Source: Plantago ovata (taxonomy: Eukaryota > Streptophyta > Magnoliopsida > Lamiales > Plantaginaceae). From it: a DNA stretch of 64,000 nt. The notes under the pieces are model-generated. The model did not search any database, was not told where the DNA came from, and worked only from the letters and a program-made list of their open reading frames with translations. Shown piece by piece: positions 1-11,600 of this stretch. A program made the position numbers and the translations under genes. The stretch spans positions 106,615,348 through 106,679,347 of the forward strand of contig CM051456.1 of NCBI GenBank assembly GCA_028274465.1, read 5' to 3'. The first letter of the stretch is position 1; each line of letters starts with the position of its first letter.

Positions 1-145
1 TTGCTGATTGGAGGGTGGCTGCTCAGTTTGTTCTTGTTGATCGGGTGGGGGTTGTTGATCAAGTGGTGGCTTCTCAAGTTGTTCTTGTTGATCGGGGGTG
101 GTTGATGATCGAGTGGTGGGATATGAAACTGGGAAGGCCCTTTGC
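1..145 (-). CDS. Gln/Pro-rich partial exon at left edge
   Basis: On the minus strand this stretch stays open and encodes repeats of the type DQQEQLEKPPLDQQPPP, ending beyond the window. The DNA is a degenerate tandem repeat of about 60 bp, so the open frame could partly reflect the repeat; at least two frames are open. A plausible acceptor AG precedes it at about 146. Further upstream on the same strand, near 860, a pyrimidine-rich leader-like stretch ends in a good donor (AAAAG/GTAATC), which could be a 5' untranslated exon. No domain is recognisable. It could be the N-terminal part of a low-complexity protein or just a minisatellite. Confidence 0.25.
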
Positions 146-2735
146 TAACAATGACACGCTCTCTTTGTTTAAAAAAAGTTAATATGTGACCGAGAACTCC
201 CTACGTTCGATGTGGTATTCTTTATTTTCTTAGACGAACTTGCTTTCATCATATTGTGCACAAATTTGTCAACCTGTCATGAAAGTTAACATCAGTTTTG
301 TTTCTTAAACCAGCAAAGCAGTAACAACTTTCATTAATACACTTATCAACCCTTACTAGTTAATATAAAACACTTGCTACTTGATGATATACCAAATCAT
401 CAAAACAAGATCTCTGACTCTTAGATTGTACTCTGCCTCAAACAACCATACTACACACATGTGACAAAACTCTATTTTTTAAGTACTCAATCTCATAAGT
501 AACTAAATGAGTAACAGAATAATATTACTAGTCTACTAAAGCCTAGCTAAAGGTTAAATAATTGAATAGCTAGATCATCTGTTGGAGGATTATTATATTA
601 ACAACAAGTAGCTTAGTTTAATTTATCATTGTCTTTACCCAATAACTCTCATATTTAAAGATCATGGTTAATCCCTTATTCCCATTCACATGATCACATC
701 CATGATCTCAGCCCAAACTCTCCAGCCTCCATGGACAAACACCATTAAATTTCAAATTCAATCAACAAAATATCAATGAAGTGATTAAACCCTAGTCCCT
801 AAATTTTAGAATATCAATTACTATAAAATTGGAGATTGAAAATTAGATTCAAGATTACCTTTTAGTTGTTGCGTAAATGGTGAAATTGAGAGTAAGAAAC
901 GTCGATCAGTCCGTGAGAACAAGGCAGAAAATAAAACATCCGCAGAGAGTCAAAGTTGGAGAGTTTAAATAAAGAGAGGTTGCAACTGGCTATTCTTGGT
1001 AAGCCTAACCTACCAAGCTAGTCATCCAATTCTGATTAAAAGTACAAGTTTTCCAAGAGATTCAAGGTATTACATCTTTAAATAAGTACCCAACCGTTAG
1101 ATTCGCTAGTAGTTCGAGAGCGCAAGATAGTTTTCTCAAACATACTAGACACACTACTTGAACACTAATATTCTTTCCCAATATAGGACAATAAATGTCA
1201 ACCCCACCACTTTGAGTCATTTTAGTATTTAAACCTCATGGAACTCTTAAGGTAGAGGGATTGCTTAATTTGAAGAGTCGAAGAAGGGGACAAAGAAAGA
1301 AAAGTAGAATGGAACTCAAAAGACCAAAAAAAGCTTATTATTCACACCAAGAATTTATTCACTCGCATGTCTTATACCATTACGAAACTTAAGCAACCCT
1401 CTTTTAAACAAGCTAAATAAAATGAAAGAGGCTTGGGTAAGTTTCACACCAACCTCTTATGGGTAAGTTTCACATTAATTAATTCTCAAAGTACTCCACT
1501 CAGCACTGGTAATATCTAGCAATATTAGCTTATCTAGCCAATTCTCCAATAAATATAACGAGTTGTAGATCATCTAGCTATAACATAAGTAAGAACTTGA
1601 TGATTTTGTATTGGTTCTGACACTTTTGAATTATGATGATATTCTAATATAGTAGCAAAATTTTACTTATGAAGTTTAGGGTTTTTGATGTAGCAGTTTA
1701 AAACTTGAACTTTGAGTTTGGCTCGGGGCTTCACATGGTAACCTTATGCATCTGGGCCGCTCTAATTGACACTAATTCACCCAATTTTCGGATAGTTGTA
1801 GTCCAATATTTTTAGCCTTGGTGTACTGCTTTATTTTTTTTTATTTTTTTATTTTTTTTGAAAATGCAACAAAGCCTTCGTGTATTCAAATATTTGCTTC
1901 CCTATTCATATACTGGTTTTACTACTCATTCTAAGGGGCTGAGTTATGAGGCCTCTCTTAGCCCAAGCCTGATGAGTTGGTACAACTGTGAAGAATGAAG
2001 ATGAACGACTAGATACTTACATACATTCAATTAAGGCCATTAATCTGCCACAAATCCAGTTTAAAAGTTATACAAATTTCTTCCTAATTCTATCAAACCC
2101 TTTCAAAATGTGGAATTTACCTCACGTCCACATTTCCATCCATTTTGAGTTAGTTACAACTTCAAACAAATAACATAAATGAATAGAGATGAGAAAATTC
2201 ATTAATTTCAGTTATGTTCAGTTCAATTCTATTCATATTGGTTCAAATGTTGTTCAGATTGTTTAGTTGTATTTTAAATTACAAATAAAGTTAGTTCAGT
2301 TCAGCTTCATTCAGTTCTATTGAGTTCAGTTCAGACGAAAAGAACAGTTACTCAAGAGTTTCTATCTGAGTTGGATCAAGAGAGAGATATCTTCTTCTCA
2401 ATTATGGGTTCGAATGGAAGAATATGTGTGATCATGTTATTATAAACCAGAGTATTCTGCCACACCTGTGCGGTTAGACTCAGTTCACATGAATTGTAGG
2501 TTATTGCGTGAACTCGCAGAATTTATCCAATATGCATCCTAAGGGTAGCGGTTCTCAAAATTATTTAAAACAATGAATAGATATATTTAGACGTGTGGAT
2601 TGGCCCTTGTAAACTGTGAGTATTTAATTTTTTCAAACAAATTAAACTAAGTATAGAGGGTTAGATTTCGTCAGAGCACTCTTCATGGAGGCTTTTTTGG
2701 GGCTAGAAGCCCCACTTAAGCCCCAAATAGACTCC
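146..2735. other. Intergenic, no supported gene
   Basis: AT-rich sequence without a convincing coding frame. 2,205-2,345 is full of TTCAG/TTCAGTTCA words, a low-complexity pattern of decayed repeat DNA. T-rich tracts lie around 1,830-1,860. The small frame at 1,988-2,173 shows no recognisable motif. Confidence 0.5.
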
Positions 2736-2798
2736 AATAGGAGCTACTAATTAGCTTAGTAGCCCATGCCAATGGGCTACTAATTAGTAGCTCCTATT
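2736..2798. repeat. Perfect foldback (19-bp arms)
   Basis: 2,736-2,754 and 2,780-2,798 are perfect reverse complements over 19 bp, and the spacer is itself partly palindromic around TAGTAGCCCA / TGGGCTACTA. The DNA can form a long hairpin. It is probably the core of a small foldback or MITE-like repeat whose outer ends I could not place. Confidence 0.6.
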
Positions 2799-2934
2799 TA
2801 AGTCCCTATGAGACCTATAACAAAAGCTCTAATAATATAGAGGGATTATGGGCATAGGGACCCACATAGAATCCCCAAATAAAACTCAAACCATTGAAAA
2901 CATCATTTGGGAATTTGAGATAATGTTATAAATA

Positions 2935-4088
2935 GGGTAATTTGCATCTACCCCTTGTTAGTTTGGTTAATAACAAATTTTACCCTCTTAGTTGAACAAT
3001 TACATGTAGCCCAATGTTAGACAAAAACAATTACAGATAGCCCCACGAATTTGACTTTTTTCGAATTAAGGGGTGGAAGTTACAAATTTACCCCTACCGG
3101 AATTTCAGATTTTGGCCTGAGATAAACACCTTAAATTATCATTATTTACACATTTACCTCTAAACTATTTTACTTTACAAAATTAACTTTAATTTATTTC
3201 AAATTAACCACAAAAATTATATAAACTTTAAAATGAACTAACAATTATTATAGAAGTAGTTAAATTTAGTGCCAAAAATGATATAGATATCTATTTTAAT
3301 TATTTCTGTAATGAAAAGTAATAGAAAATGAGTAGTTAATTAAAGAATTAATCCTCCATATATAATTTTGACGGTGAACTTATATTTCTTCCACCATCAC
3401 CATCATTCATCTTCTGTAAAATCTTCTAACAACGATATCTCAGGAATCAATCTCTGAAGCTCAAAATCCGCTTCGATCACTTCATATCATCCCAATTTCC
3501 CAACCTTCTTCATTTTCTCCTTCTTCAATACTCATTTATCAATCGCAATTCATTTGTGAACTTGTAGATGAATTTTCCGATTCGTGATCCAGTATGCAGT
3601 GATTTCAATTCTTGACTAGGATCATATACCACCATACCATTATCATCATATTCCACATCATAGTCAGTATAGCCATTATCCTGGTATACTGCCCCACCCT
3701 CATATCCGCATCCGCATCTGTAAGCATCACATCCGCATCTGTAAGCATCATCGACATCCATGGTGTAAAAGTATCTCCATTTATACCTCCATTGTTTGGA
3801 CAAGGCACTAGTTCGAAACACGTCTGGTGTTGGTAATAAGGATAAAATATGGCTTAGAAGATGGATTAAAAAAGAAAAGATAAAAAAAATAAAAGAAGAG
3901 AAAAGATTAAAAAAAAAAGAAGAAGAAAAGGAAAATAACTAAGGGCATGTTTGGCCGGAGAAAATGGAAAAGTGAATAACGGCGAATTCAACTTTTTTCC
4001 GGTCTCCGGGGCTAGATGTAATTGTTAAACTAGCGAGGGACGATTCGTAATTAGGGTCTCCAACAGGGTGGGTGGATGTAATTTACCC
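2935..4088. mobile_element. Non-autonomous Mutator-like element (MULE)
   Basis: The element starts GGGTAATTTGCATCTACCCC and its other end, read in reverse complement, starts GGGTAAATTACATCCACCC, so the terminal inverted repeats are related. Both sides carry the same 9-bp sequence TTATAAATA (2,926-2,934 and 4,089-4,097), the duplication length expected of Mutator-like elements. At 1,154 bp it is too short for a transposase and none is seen. It contains one hypothetical frame on the minus strand. The two ends also share the words ACAATTACA and TAGCCCC further in. Confidence 0.85.
3525..3821 (-). CDS. Hypothetical ORF inside the MULE
   Basis: A 98-aa open frame with the duplicated peptide DAYRCGCDAYRCGCGY near its middle, encoded by an imperfect tandem repeat of about 18 bp, followed by an acidic Tyr/Asp-rich stretch. 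I do not recognise a family. A non-autonomous MULE often carries captured host fragments, so this may be a captured exon, or chance. Overlapping alternative frames on both strands lower confidence. Confidence 0.25.
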   Translation of the reverse strand: MFRTSALSKQWRYKWRYFYTMDVDDAYRCGCDAYRCGCGYEGGAVYQDNGYTDYDVEYDDNGMVVYDPSQELKSLHTGSRIGKFIYKFTNELRLINEY

Positions 4089-5122
4089 TTATAAATATGA
4101 TGAATGACATGAGTTCATGACTCTTCTTATACTCCATTTATGTACTTTAGTTATTGTTACCATTATGTAAAGTGAGAGTTACAAACTCACTTCACTACAA
4201 GAAAAACGGCAAATAGCGACGCTAATTAGCGACGCATAACCATGCGTCGCTAATTTAGCGACGCATAGCTCATGTGTCGCTAATTAGCGACGCATGAGTT
4301 TTGGTCGCTAAAATTAGCGACACATGGGCTATGGGTCGCTAAAGTTATGCGTCGCTAATTTTAGCGACCCATAGCCCATGTGTCGCTAATTTTAGCGACC
4401 AAAGCTCATGCGTCGCTAAAATTAGCGACGCATAACCATGGGTCGCTAATTTAGCAACCAAAACTCATGCGTCGCTAATTAGCGACGCATGAGCTATGCG
4501 TCGCAAAAATTAGCGACGCATGGGCTATGGGTCGCTAAAATTAGCGATGCATGGGCTATGGATCGCAAAAACTGCATAATTTTCAGGTGGGTCTCCTCAC
4601 ATTCAACTGGAGCTATAGGGCTCATCTGTTATCGGATTGGTGTGCATAACCTACCGTTGGATACCTCGTTGAATTATCTACGCGTGGACGTTGATTTGAG
4701 GTTGATTCAATATCGTATGAAGGAGTTATGGATGAAATGGCTAATCTTGCACACTTGAACGACTCCAAAACCTTTATTCGAACTTCTGTTTATGTGCTTC
4801 TAAGGTAAGTCTAAGTTTTTCCCAAATGAACTTCTTGGCTTAAATCGAACTACGGTCACTCACGAACATATCCATGGAGATCGAGAAACTTCAACAAGAT
4901 CACTTTGCAGCGTTTTAAGCTCAAAATCACAGTTTCGTACCTAAGTGCTTGAAACATGAAAAAACATCAAAACGTGACACTATTCTACAAAACTAAGAGA
5001 AAAAAACACTTACGAAATAAGGAGTGCACAAAGAATATAAAATAACACCAAAACAGAAGTCCGTAACTAAGTAACCCCAACCGTTCAAAAATAAACTATT
5101 AGTGTCTAAGTAACTCAATAGT

Positions 5123-5540
5123 TGATGCAGCGGATATACGTAGTAACAGGGAGAATTATTCTTTTGTGAGGAAACCTCGTTTTTTTATTAATCAAAAGCT
5201 AAACTGAATGACACACAAAGCTATTAGTCGCTATATATAGAAGACTAAAACAAATACGAAACTATCTAGGAATCGAAATTCTAATCCTAAAACAACTTGA
5301 CAATATTGAAATTAACTAGGAATTGAAATCTAATCCTAAAAGAACTTGAAATATAAACTACGAAAACAGTAAAACTGCGTTTAGACCCCCTAAACGATCT
5401 CCGATGGCCGAAATCCATCGTACAACATTGCGAAGCAGTGATTTTAACTTTTCACACCGTTTCAGAGCCGCCGACCAAATTTCGTTGAATTCCGACAACG
5501 TTGCAAATTTGTCGGTTTGTGCGTAAATTGGACCGCATCA
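5123..5540. repeat. Possible solo LTR inside the CACTA element
   Basis: The segment begins TGATGCAGCGG and ends CCGCATCA, giving TG...CA ends with short inverted termini, and it contains a TATA-like CTATATATAG. I found no clear 5-bp target duplication, so the solo LTR reading is tentative. Confidence 0.3.
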
Positions 5541-5627
5541 ACCGTTAAGAAATAAAAAAAAAATTAAAATTTAGTGACCTATTCCTTAGATAGTCCACTT
5601 AGTAATTGAGATATCTCAAACCGTATG

Positions 5628-5672
5628 AAAATATAAACGGTTTATAAATATAAACGGTTTATAAATATAAAC
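5628..5672. repeat. Short tandem repeat, about 17 bp unit
   Basis: The unit ATAAACGGTTTATAAAT recurs about two and a half times in a row. Confidence 0.6.
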
Positions 5673-5743
5673 ATATGGAAGTGACTATGAAGAGCAACAA
5701 CTATATATTATCTAGAACTTATACAAGAATTATCATAAGTATT

Positions 5744-5851
5744 GGTAGCTGAGCGGTAAGGGTGTTGGGTTAGTTGGTGTTGGGTAAGGAGGTCCTAGGT
5801 TTGAAACCCAGGAAACACAAGGTAGAGAGGAGAATTTATTTTTAAAAAAAA
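5744..5851 (+). mobile_element. tRNA-derived SINE-like insertion
   Basis: 5,746-5,756 reads TAGCTGAGCGG, a good pol III box A, and 5,798-5,808 reads GGTTTGAAACC, a near-consensus box B, at tRNA-like spacing. About 35 bases further on comes a poly(A) run (5,843-5,851). It does not fold as a complete tRNA and lies inside a transposon, so a SINE head is more likely than a tRNA gene. Confidence 0.45.
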
Positions 5852-5996
5852 ATTCCAGATTTAGCGACGCATAGAATGGTCGCTAAATTAGCGACGCTTG
5901 ACCCCATGGGTCGCCTCGCCATTTATCGACCAAGGGTTTAGCGACGCATGGGGGGCAGTTTAGTGACGCACACTAAACTGCGTTTTTTTTGTAGTG

Positions 5997-6541
5997 CTTA
6001 GGTATGGAGAGATTCCTATAAATAGGGCTTGAACTTGTACCTTGATACACTCTTGATAATATAATGATATTCTCTCTCTCTTCTCACTCTTTTATTCTTG
6101 CAAGTCTTTGATATTACAAAACTTTTATGTTAAAGTCGGTTCAATTAAACCCGAACCAACCAATGATCTTATACGTTATTGGCAAATTTCGAAATAATTT
6201 TGGGACTGAATTGGTCTACACGCAGAGTCCCATACTCACGTTAAACAAACGAAGGCACCTTGCGACACACGGGCGCAGCTGTTGGTATCTAAAGTTGGTA
6301 GTTCGTGCCGCGTATGTACTATCTTTGATTTGGATAACTACATTACACACATTAAGAAACACTGGACTTGATTGACAACACCACCAAGAATATACTTTTA
6401 TGCAGATACGCACAATTATATGCTACTGGTAGATGTTACTGATAGTTTGTTTGAATGACAAGGTTTCCTTTTGTTTTTATTTATTTTTATTATTTTATGC
6501 TGCCATTGTTTTGTACGAAGTAGTACTCTAGTAGTTAATTA
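5997..6541. other. Intergenic, nothing recognised
   Basis: Mixed AT-rich sequence. The frame at 6,127-6,375 has no recognisable domain and overlaps an equally long frame on the other strand, so I do not call it a gene. Confidence 0.5.
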
Positions 6542-6738
6542 CTACCTACATTTATGATTAATTGTCTCATTTTGACTTTTAATGGTCAACAGTGTTCGAC
6601 TTTGACTACAAATTTCTCTTAAACTATAATAGTAAAATAAATAATAAAATTATATTATGAAAATTTAAGGTAGTCAAAGTCGAATACGATTGACCGGTCA
6701 AAGTCAAAATGGGACAATTACTCATAGATGGAGGGAGC
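6542..6738. mobile_element. Stowaway-like MITE
   Basis: The left end (CTACCTACATTTATGATTAA) matches the reverse complement of the right end (CTCCCTCCATCTATGAGTAA), and complementarity continues for about 40 bp through TTGTCTCATTTTGACTTT. The CTCCCTCC-type terminus is that of Stowaway (Tc1/mariner) MITEs. The exact TA duplication is unclear. Confidence 0.7.
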
Positions 6739-7194
6739 ACTAATTAGGATCTCGTAACCTTAAGGTAGGCGCAACTTTGACACAATATTTCTTCTAACGG
6801 TAAAAGTTTATAAGTTACTCTATTGCTTTAAGTTTTAAGTAGATCAAAAATAAAATCCCAAGTAACGAATGAGTTGTATGTCTTCCTTTTTTTTAGAACA
6901 ACTACTAAATCACTAGATTAGTTAGATTGCTATTTAGAGTGTTCCTTTATGACCACCCTTTTCCTCAAGTAATCTACTTATACTTTAAAGGAGTAAGATT
7001 TCTATGCCTCTCCTTGCGCCACGTGTCCAATTCTCAGTAGCTATCACACAGCAAATGGCACGTGTCTTATTCTCATGGGTACTTATCGCTCAATTGCCAC
7101 ATGTCAACCTTTCGCTCCTCAATCGGACTTCATTCACGACCAAAACAAAGAAAAGAAAAAAAGAAATCAAATTCCATTTCACAGACACAGAAAT

Positions 7195-7852
7195 GTCGAT
7201 CACCCCAGAGCATTCCTCGCTTCCTCTTTCTTTTTCAATTCTCTTTTCCTCTTTCTCTTTTCAATTTCAAAACGGAGAGCCAGCCCATTTGTAGATCGGA
7301 GAAGCTCTGCTCCGATCTGAGCTTCTCCGATCTGCAAATCGGAGCGAAGAGATGATATGTCGATCACCCCAGAGCATTCCTCTTTTCCTCTTTCTTTTTC
7401 AATTTCTCTTTTCCTCTTTCTCTTTTCAATTTCAACGGAGAGCCAGCTCTGATCCCATTTGTAGATCGGAGAAGCTCTGCTCCGATCTGAGCTTCTCCGA
7501 TCTGCAAATCGGAGCGGAGAGATGATCCGATCTTGATCGGAGCAGAGCTCTTCTCCGCTCTGATCGGAGCTTAGTGTCTGCTCCGATTAGTCTGCAAATC
7601 GGAGCATGTATTTTTTTATTAATTAATTTATTTATTTTAGTTTTGTTTTATTGTTTTCTCATTTTTTTATTCATAATAATAATTTGGGACTAAATTTGTT
7701 TTTTAAAGGTCTGCTCCGATTAGTCTGCAAATCGGAGCATGTATTTTTTTATTAATTAATTAATTTATTTTTAGTTTTGTTTTATTGTTTTCTCATTTTT
7801 TTTATTCATAATAATAATAATAATTTGGGACTAAATTTGTTTTTTAAAGATA
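7195..7852. repeat. Two sets of tandem duplications with palindromes in the Helitron 5' region
   Basis: About 7,195-7,345 and 7,361-7,523 are two copies of one unit (CCCCAGAGCATTCCTC, pyrimidine tract, then a palindrome). Each holds GATCGGAGAAGCTC facing GAGCTTCTCCGATC, a strong hairpin. About 7,587-7,706 and 7,710-7,848 are two copies of a second unit beginning TCTGCTCCGATTAGTCTGCA. The motif CTCCGAT/ATCGGAG recurs throughout 7,290-7,740. These sequences precede the RPA-like gene and may contain its promoter. Confidence 0.8.
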
Positions 7853-8930
7853 TTATTACACGGTCTTCAGCCCATAATTGATGCGCTTGCCTTAATTATA
7901 AATTATAGATTTTAACTTAGCAGCCTAATTTGTTGCAAAAGATTTTAACTTAGCAGACTAATTTAGTGCAAAAATATATTGAAGTTTGAAATTTGGAAAT
8001 TGGAATAAATTACTCCATTTTTACAGATTTGTATTTCCATTTACATTGTCAATCACGAATATTTAGAGATTACTTTCCTTTTCATACTATGTTAAATTCC
8101 CTGTTGTGGACTTATATGTAGTCATTGTATCTTCGTAGCCATAATACTTCTGTGTCCAGACTCTCCCCATTGTAACCGAGGTATTTCTATCTCATCTCTC
8201 TGAACTTGTCCTTTCGTCTTAATATGTGATTATTCGAGTTAATGTTTATGTCATTATGACACGGCTCATCTATTTTTCTGCAGCGGTACATATCACATAT
8301 ACTCTCCTTAAGCATCACAGGTCAGATTCTTAATTATTTATGTACTTTTCTGATGATTTATAATCTATTGCATTTGAATGATGCTAAATTGATTTTGGAT
8401 TGTTATTAAATCTTTATTTATGAGTGGCCGTCTGTTTTAGAAATTTACAATGATTATTATGTTCTTCACTTTTTGCAATAATGTTTCTGGTTATTGAATC
8501 TACATACCTGCTAAGTTAAGTTAAAGTCGTTATTACCTTCATATTCCACTGGATGGATGATGTGATCTGATTGATGACTGATGATTATTATTTGCAATCT
8601 GTCACATGATTCATTCTTTATATTGTCTAAAAGATATTGTCAATCATTGAATCGGTTATTAATCTGCTGGTTAGGCTAGCTTAATATTTAGTTCTTCTAA
8701 GATTGTGTCTGCCATGACTGGTTATTGTGTATGTACTTATTTGGTTCAAACATGTTTCTGTTGTGCACAGCAGTTAGTCAATGTAAATAAGTATTCAAAT
8801 TTAAATTGTTAGGTTTTTGTAATGATCATAACAACATTATGTGCACGCCAATATTAGATTCCCCTTTCACATCAACCTGTATTTTTATTGACAACCCCTT
8901 ATGCTCTTATATTTCTTTATATTTCAGACC

Positions 8931-11600
8931 ATGTCGAGGATGTCTTATCTCATTCCGCTATCAGCTGTAGACAAGTCTCCTAGGTTTCGTAGCATTGAGG
9001 TTCGTGTAATGAGTGTTTGGATACAAAAGGGTATTACTGGCAGAGAAACACTTGAGATGTATCTCATGGACAGAGAGGTCGGTGAGATATAATTATATAT
9101 ATTGTTAGTTATATATATTTTCGTTGAAATATGATTAAATTATTATATATATTACAGTGTATAAGAGTCGAGACTAATACTCAAATTTTCAATGGTTGAA
9201 GAAAGAGATGATCGCTTTTTCTGTTCCCCACGGTTGGCTGAAGAAGTTAAAATCAGAGTTCAATGATGGTCATATTGTCAAGATTGATAATTTCACTGTG
9301 ATCGACAATTGTCAATTGAATGGCAAATCAGCCATGATCAAACATGACTTGAAATTATCTGTTGGAAGCTTAACAAAAATAGAGCAGCTGAGAGATTGGG
9401 GGGATTTCCCAGTCAATTCTTTTTCATTTGTTCCTTTCACGGAATTTCTTCCTGATCCAGAGAAGGGTTTACCCAAGAACATTGATCCCCGCTTTGTCTT
9501 CGGTAAGCATTAGCGTTTTCAATGACATAATTTCAATTATGAAACTACATTTTGTACGATGTATCTTGACTCTAAACAATTTTGAATTTTCTTTAGATAT
9601 CATTGGCATTGTGAGTACGCCTTTGAAGGATATTGAGTATGTTCCCGCAGCGAAGGCCAGGAAATTGGATGTCACCTTACTTGAGTATGAACGCTATTGT
9701 TAATGGAAACTTCCAGTTTAGACCATACTAACATCATCAGTTTGTATTTATGTATATATGATACCTTTCTTTGAAACTTGCGACAGTGGTACCTCCAGCC
9801 TCCAGTGCATTCTCTGGGAGTCCTTTGCAGATGAACTCAAAAAGTTTGTTCATGAGAGGGGAGAAAATGAAAAAGACCCCATTGTGATCATCATACAGTT
9901 TGCCTGTCTTTCAACTTATAAAAGTAAGTAAAAATATGTTATGTTCCTCCTTATTACTGTCAATTTAGTAATTGACGCGGTTTATTATGCATATTAACAA
10001 TTTGGTGCACTGTAGCTGTCCACCGTGCCCAGACTCAAAAGAATGGATCCAAAATGTTCATAAATTTGGATTGCGCTGATGCTAAGGCTTTAATCAATCG
10101 GTATGATTTTTTTTTTTTAATATTCTGATATTGATCTTAGTCGCCATGACCATTAATATGATAAACCTTGGCCACCACATGTATTTTATTGCAAAGTTAT
10201 CTAAATATTTTCTAAGTGTGATTAATGTTTGTACTATCTTATCTGCTATCTTATCTGCTCAAGGCGGGAATGGACAAGCGACTCGGCTACATGGAGTTTG
10301 ACCACACAGAACAACAGTTCACATCCCGATAGGTGGTTGAAACCTTCGATGATACGGACCGTGGCTGAGCTTGACTCTTGCAAAGAGGTATGACAATCTT
10401 CCATATTAAACAATTTGCCGGGTAGAACATGATTTTAACCACTTATGTTTTGTTTATACAGGTTGGTGTTTACCTGACCCGTGCCATGACTTGGACAATT
10501 GATCCAACTGCAACCTGGAACTATTCTGGATGTGGAAATAAGGACTGCACCAAAGGCGTCCCTCGGTATTGGGAAATAGGTGATGTGTGTTCAAAATGCA
10601 AGAATCGCATTGAGGCCATAGTCCCTAGGTAAAAACCTTTATAATATAAAGTTAACTTAATCTTATTTTGCAATAAAAATATTCTATACGATAGAAGGTT
10701 ATTTTATGCTGACTTTTATACCTGCTTCATGGGAAATTTTCTAGGTTCAAGGTAAGGGTACAAGTTGTTGATCAATCTGACAACGCTGTTTACTTCACTT
10801 TGTTTGACAAGACTGTTGCATCTATTATTGAAAAGTCAGCGGCAAAGGTTTTGAATGACAACAACTTAGAGGTACAAATAATGTCTTTTCTATTCTACTT
10901 ATACTACAAACTCGAATTTGCATATAAAGCCGCAAATTTTATGTTCTAAACTTAATGCTTCTGCTACAACATTAGATTGGTGTCATTGGGGAAGTGCCTG
11001 ATGAGATTGATGCGTTGTGTGGGCGAGAGTTTCTGTTCAGGGTTGAGGTCGACCAAAAATCAATTGATGAAAAGGATGAAAACAAGAAGACCTTTGCTGT
11101 CAAAGAACTGACAGATGACAGCAACATACTTGATAAATTCATTAAACTTGAAAGATCAGCTGTATGGGTAACATTATAAATCTGTAATATTGTCCAGCGA
11201 TCAATTATTATTTCATACTTACCAAGTAACAATGACTCGCATTTCAGGAGGTTGGATCCGCATTGAAGCTTCCTGACAAAAATATTTCTCTTCCAGCAGA
11301 AAAGAACCTTGCGGTAATTCATCTTTTTTTTTTTCAAATCATTCAGCAGCATCTTTTTTTTTTCAAATCAGCAAATACCTTTTTTAATAATCATTTCAGC
11401 ATTTTGACTTCAAATGTTGATTTGTATATTAGGAAAACCAACCGGGCATAATTGAAATTGAAGGTGGTGATTCAACAGTTAGCCCTTCTGAGATCACTCC
11501 CGAGAAGAGCCAGCTTGCTGCCAAATCCAGCACCTTCACTATTGATCAAGATGAGTTCCAGCTGTCTGTCGTCTCTAAGAAAATTAAGCTTGAGAAGTAG
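8931..11600 (+). CDS. RPA1-like single-strand DNA-binding protein (Helitron-encoded)
   Basis: A homologue of the large subunit of replication protein A, which coats single-stranded DNA. Proposed exons: 8931-9081, 9206-9502, 9597-9684, 9787-9923, 10016-10100, 10264-10387, 10462-10628, 10745-10871, 10976-11161, 11248-11313, 11433-11600; 1,596 nt, 531 aa, in frame. Exons 1-2 encode the N-terminal OB fold of the DUF223/RPA1 type. Exon 7 encodes the C-terminal zinc ribbon (CGNKDC ... CSKCK). The first intron is the least certain: the donor may be 9,078 with acceptor 9,201, or 9,082 with 9,205, and both keep frame. The third intron uses a donor inside a Glu codon (GA/GTATGA). The start chosen is the first ATG after an acceptor-like AG. 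It lies on the same strand as the RepHel gene 2 kb downstream. A role in handling the strand displaced during rolling-circle transposition is inferred. Confidence 0.85.

Larger units (their letters stand above)
4193..5996. mobile_element. Non-autonomous CACTA (En/Spm) element
   Basis: Starts CACTACAAGAAAAACG and ends with the inverse of CACTACAAAAAAAACG. It is flanked by CTT on both sides (4,190-4,192 and 5,997-5,999), the 3-bp duplication typical of CACTA elements. The first 400 bp and the last 130 bp are filled with copies of TAGCGACGCAT in both orientations, the subterminal transposase-binding array of this superfamily. There is no transposase. The interior holds an LTR-like segment and a tRNA-like SINE head, so it is a composite. 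The 4,489-4,758 frame is read through the subterminal array and is not taken as a gene. Confidence 0.9.

Noticed and set aside
4489..4758. Protein-coding frame of 89 aa
   Set aside because: Its first third is translated CACTA subterminal repeat (GCGACGCAT) and no domain is visible.
5744..5815. A tRNA gene
   Set aside because: Box A and box B are present but there is no complementary acceptor stem or full cloverleaf, and poly(A) follows; SINE head preferred.
6127..6375. Protein-coding frame of 82 aa
   Set aside because: No motif, overlapped by an antisense frame, and no splice or promoter context.
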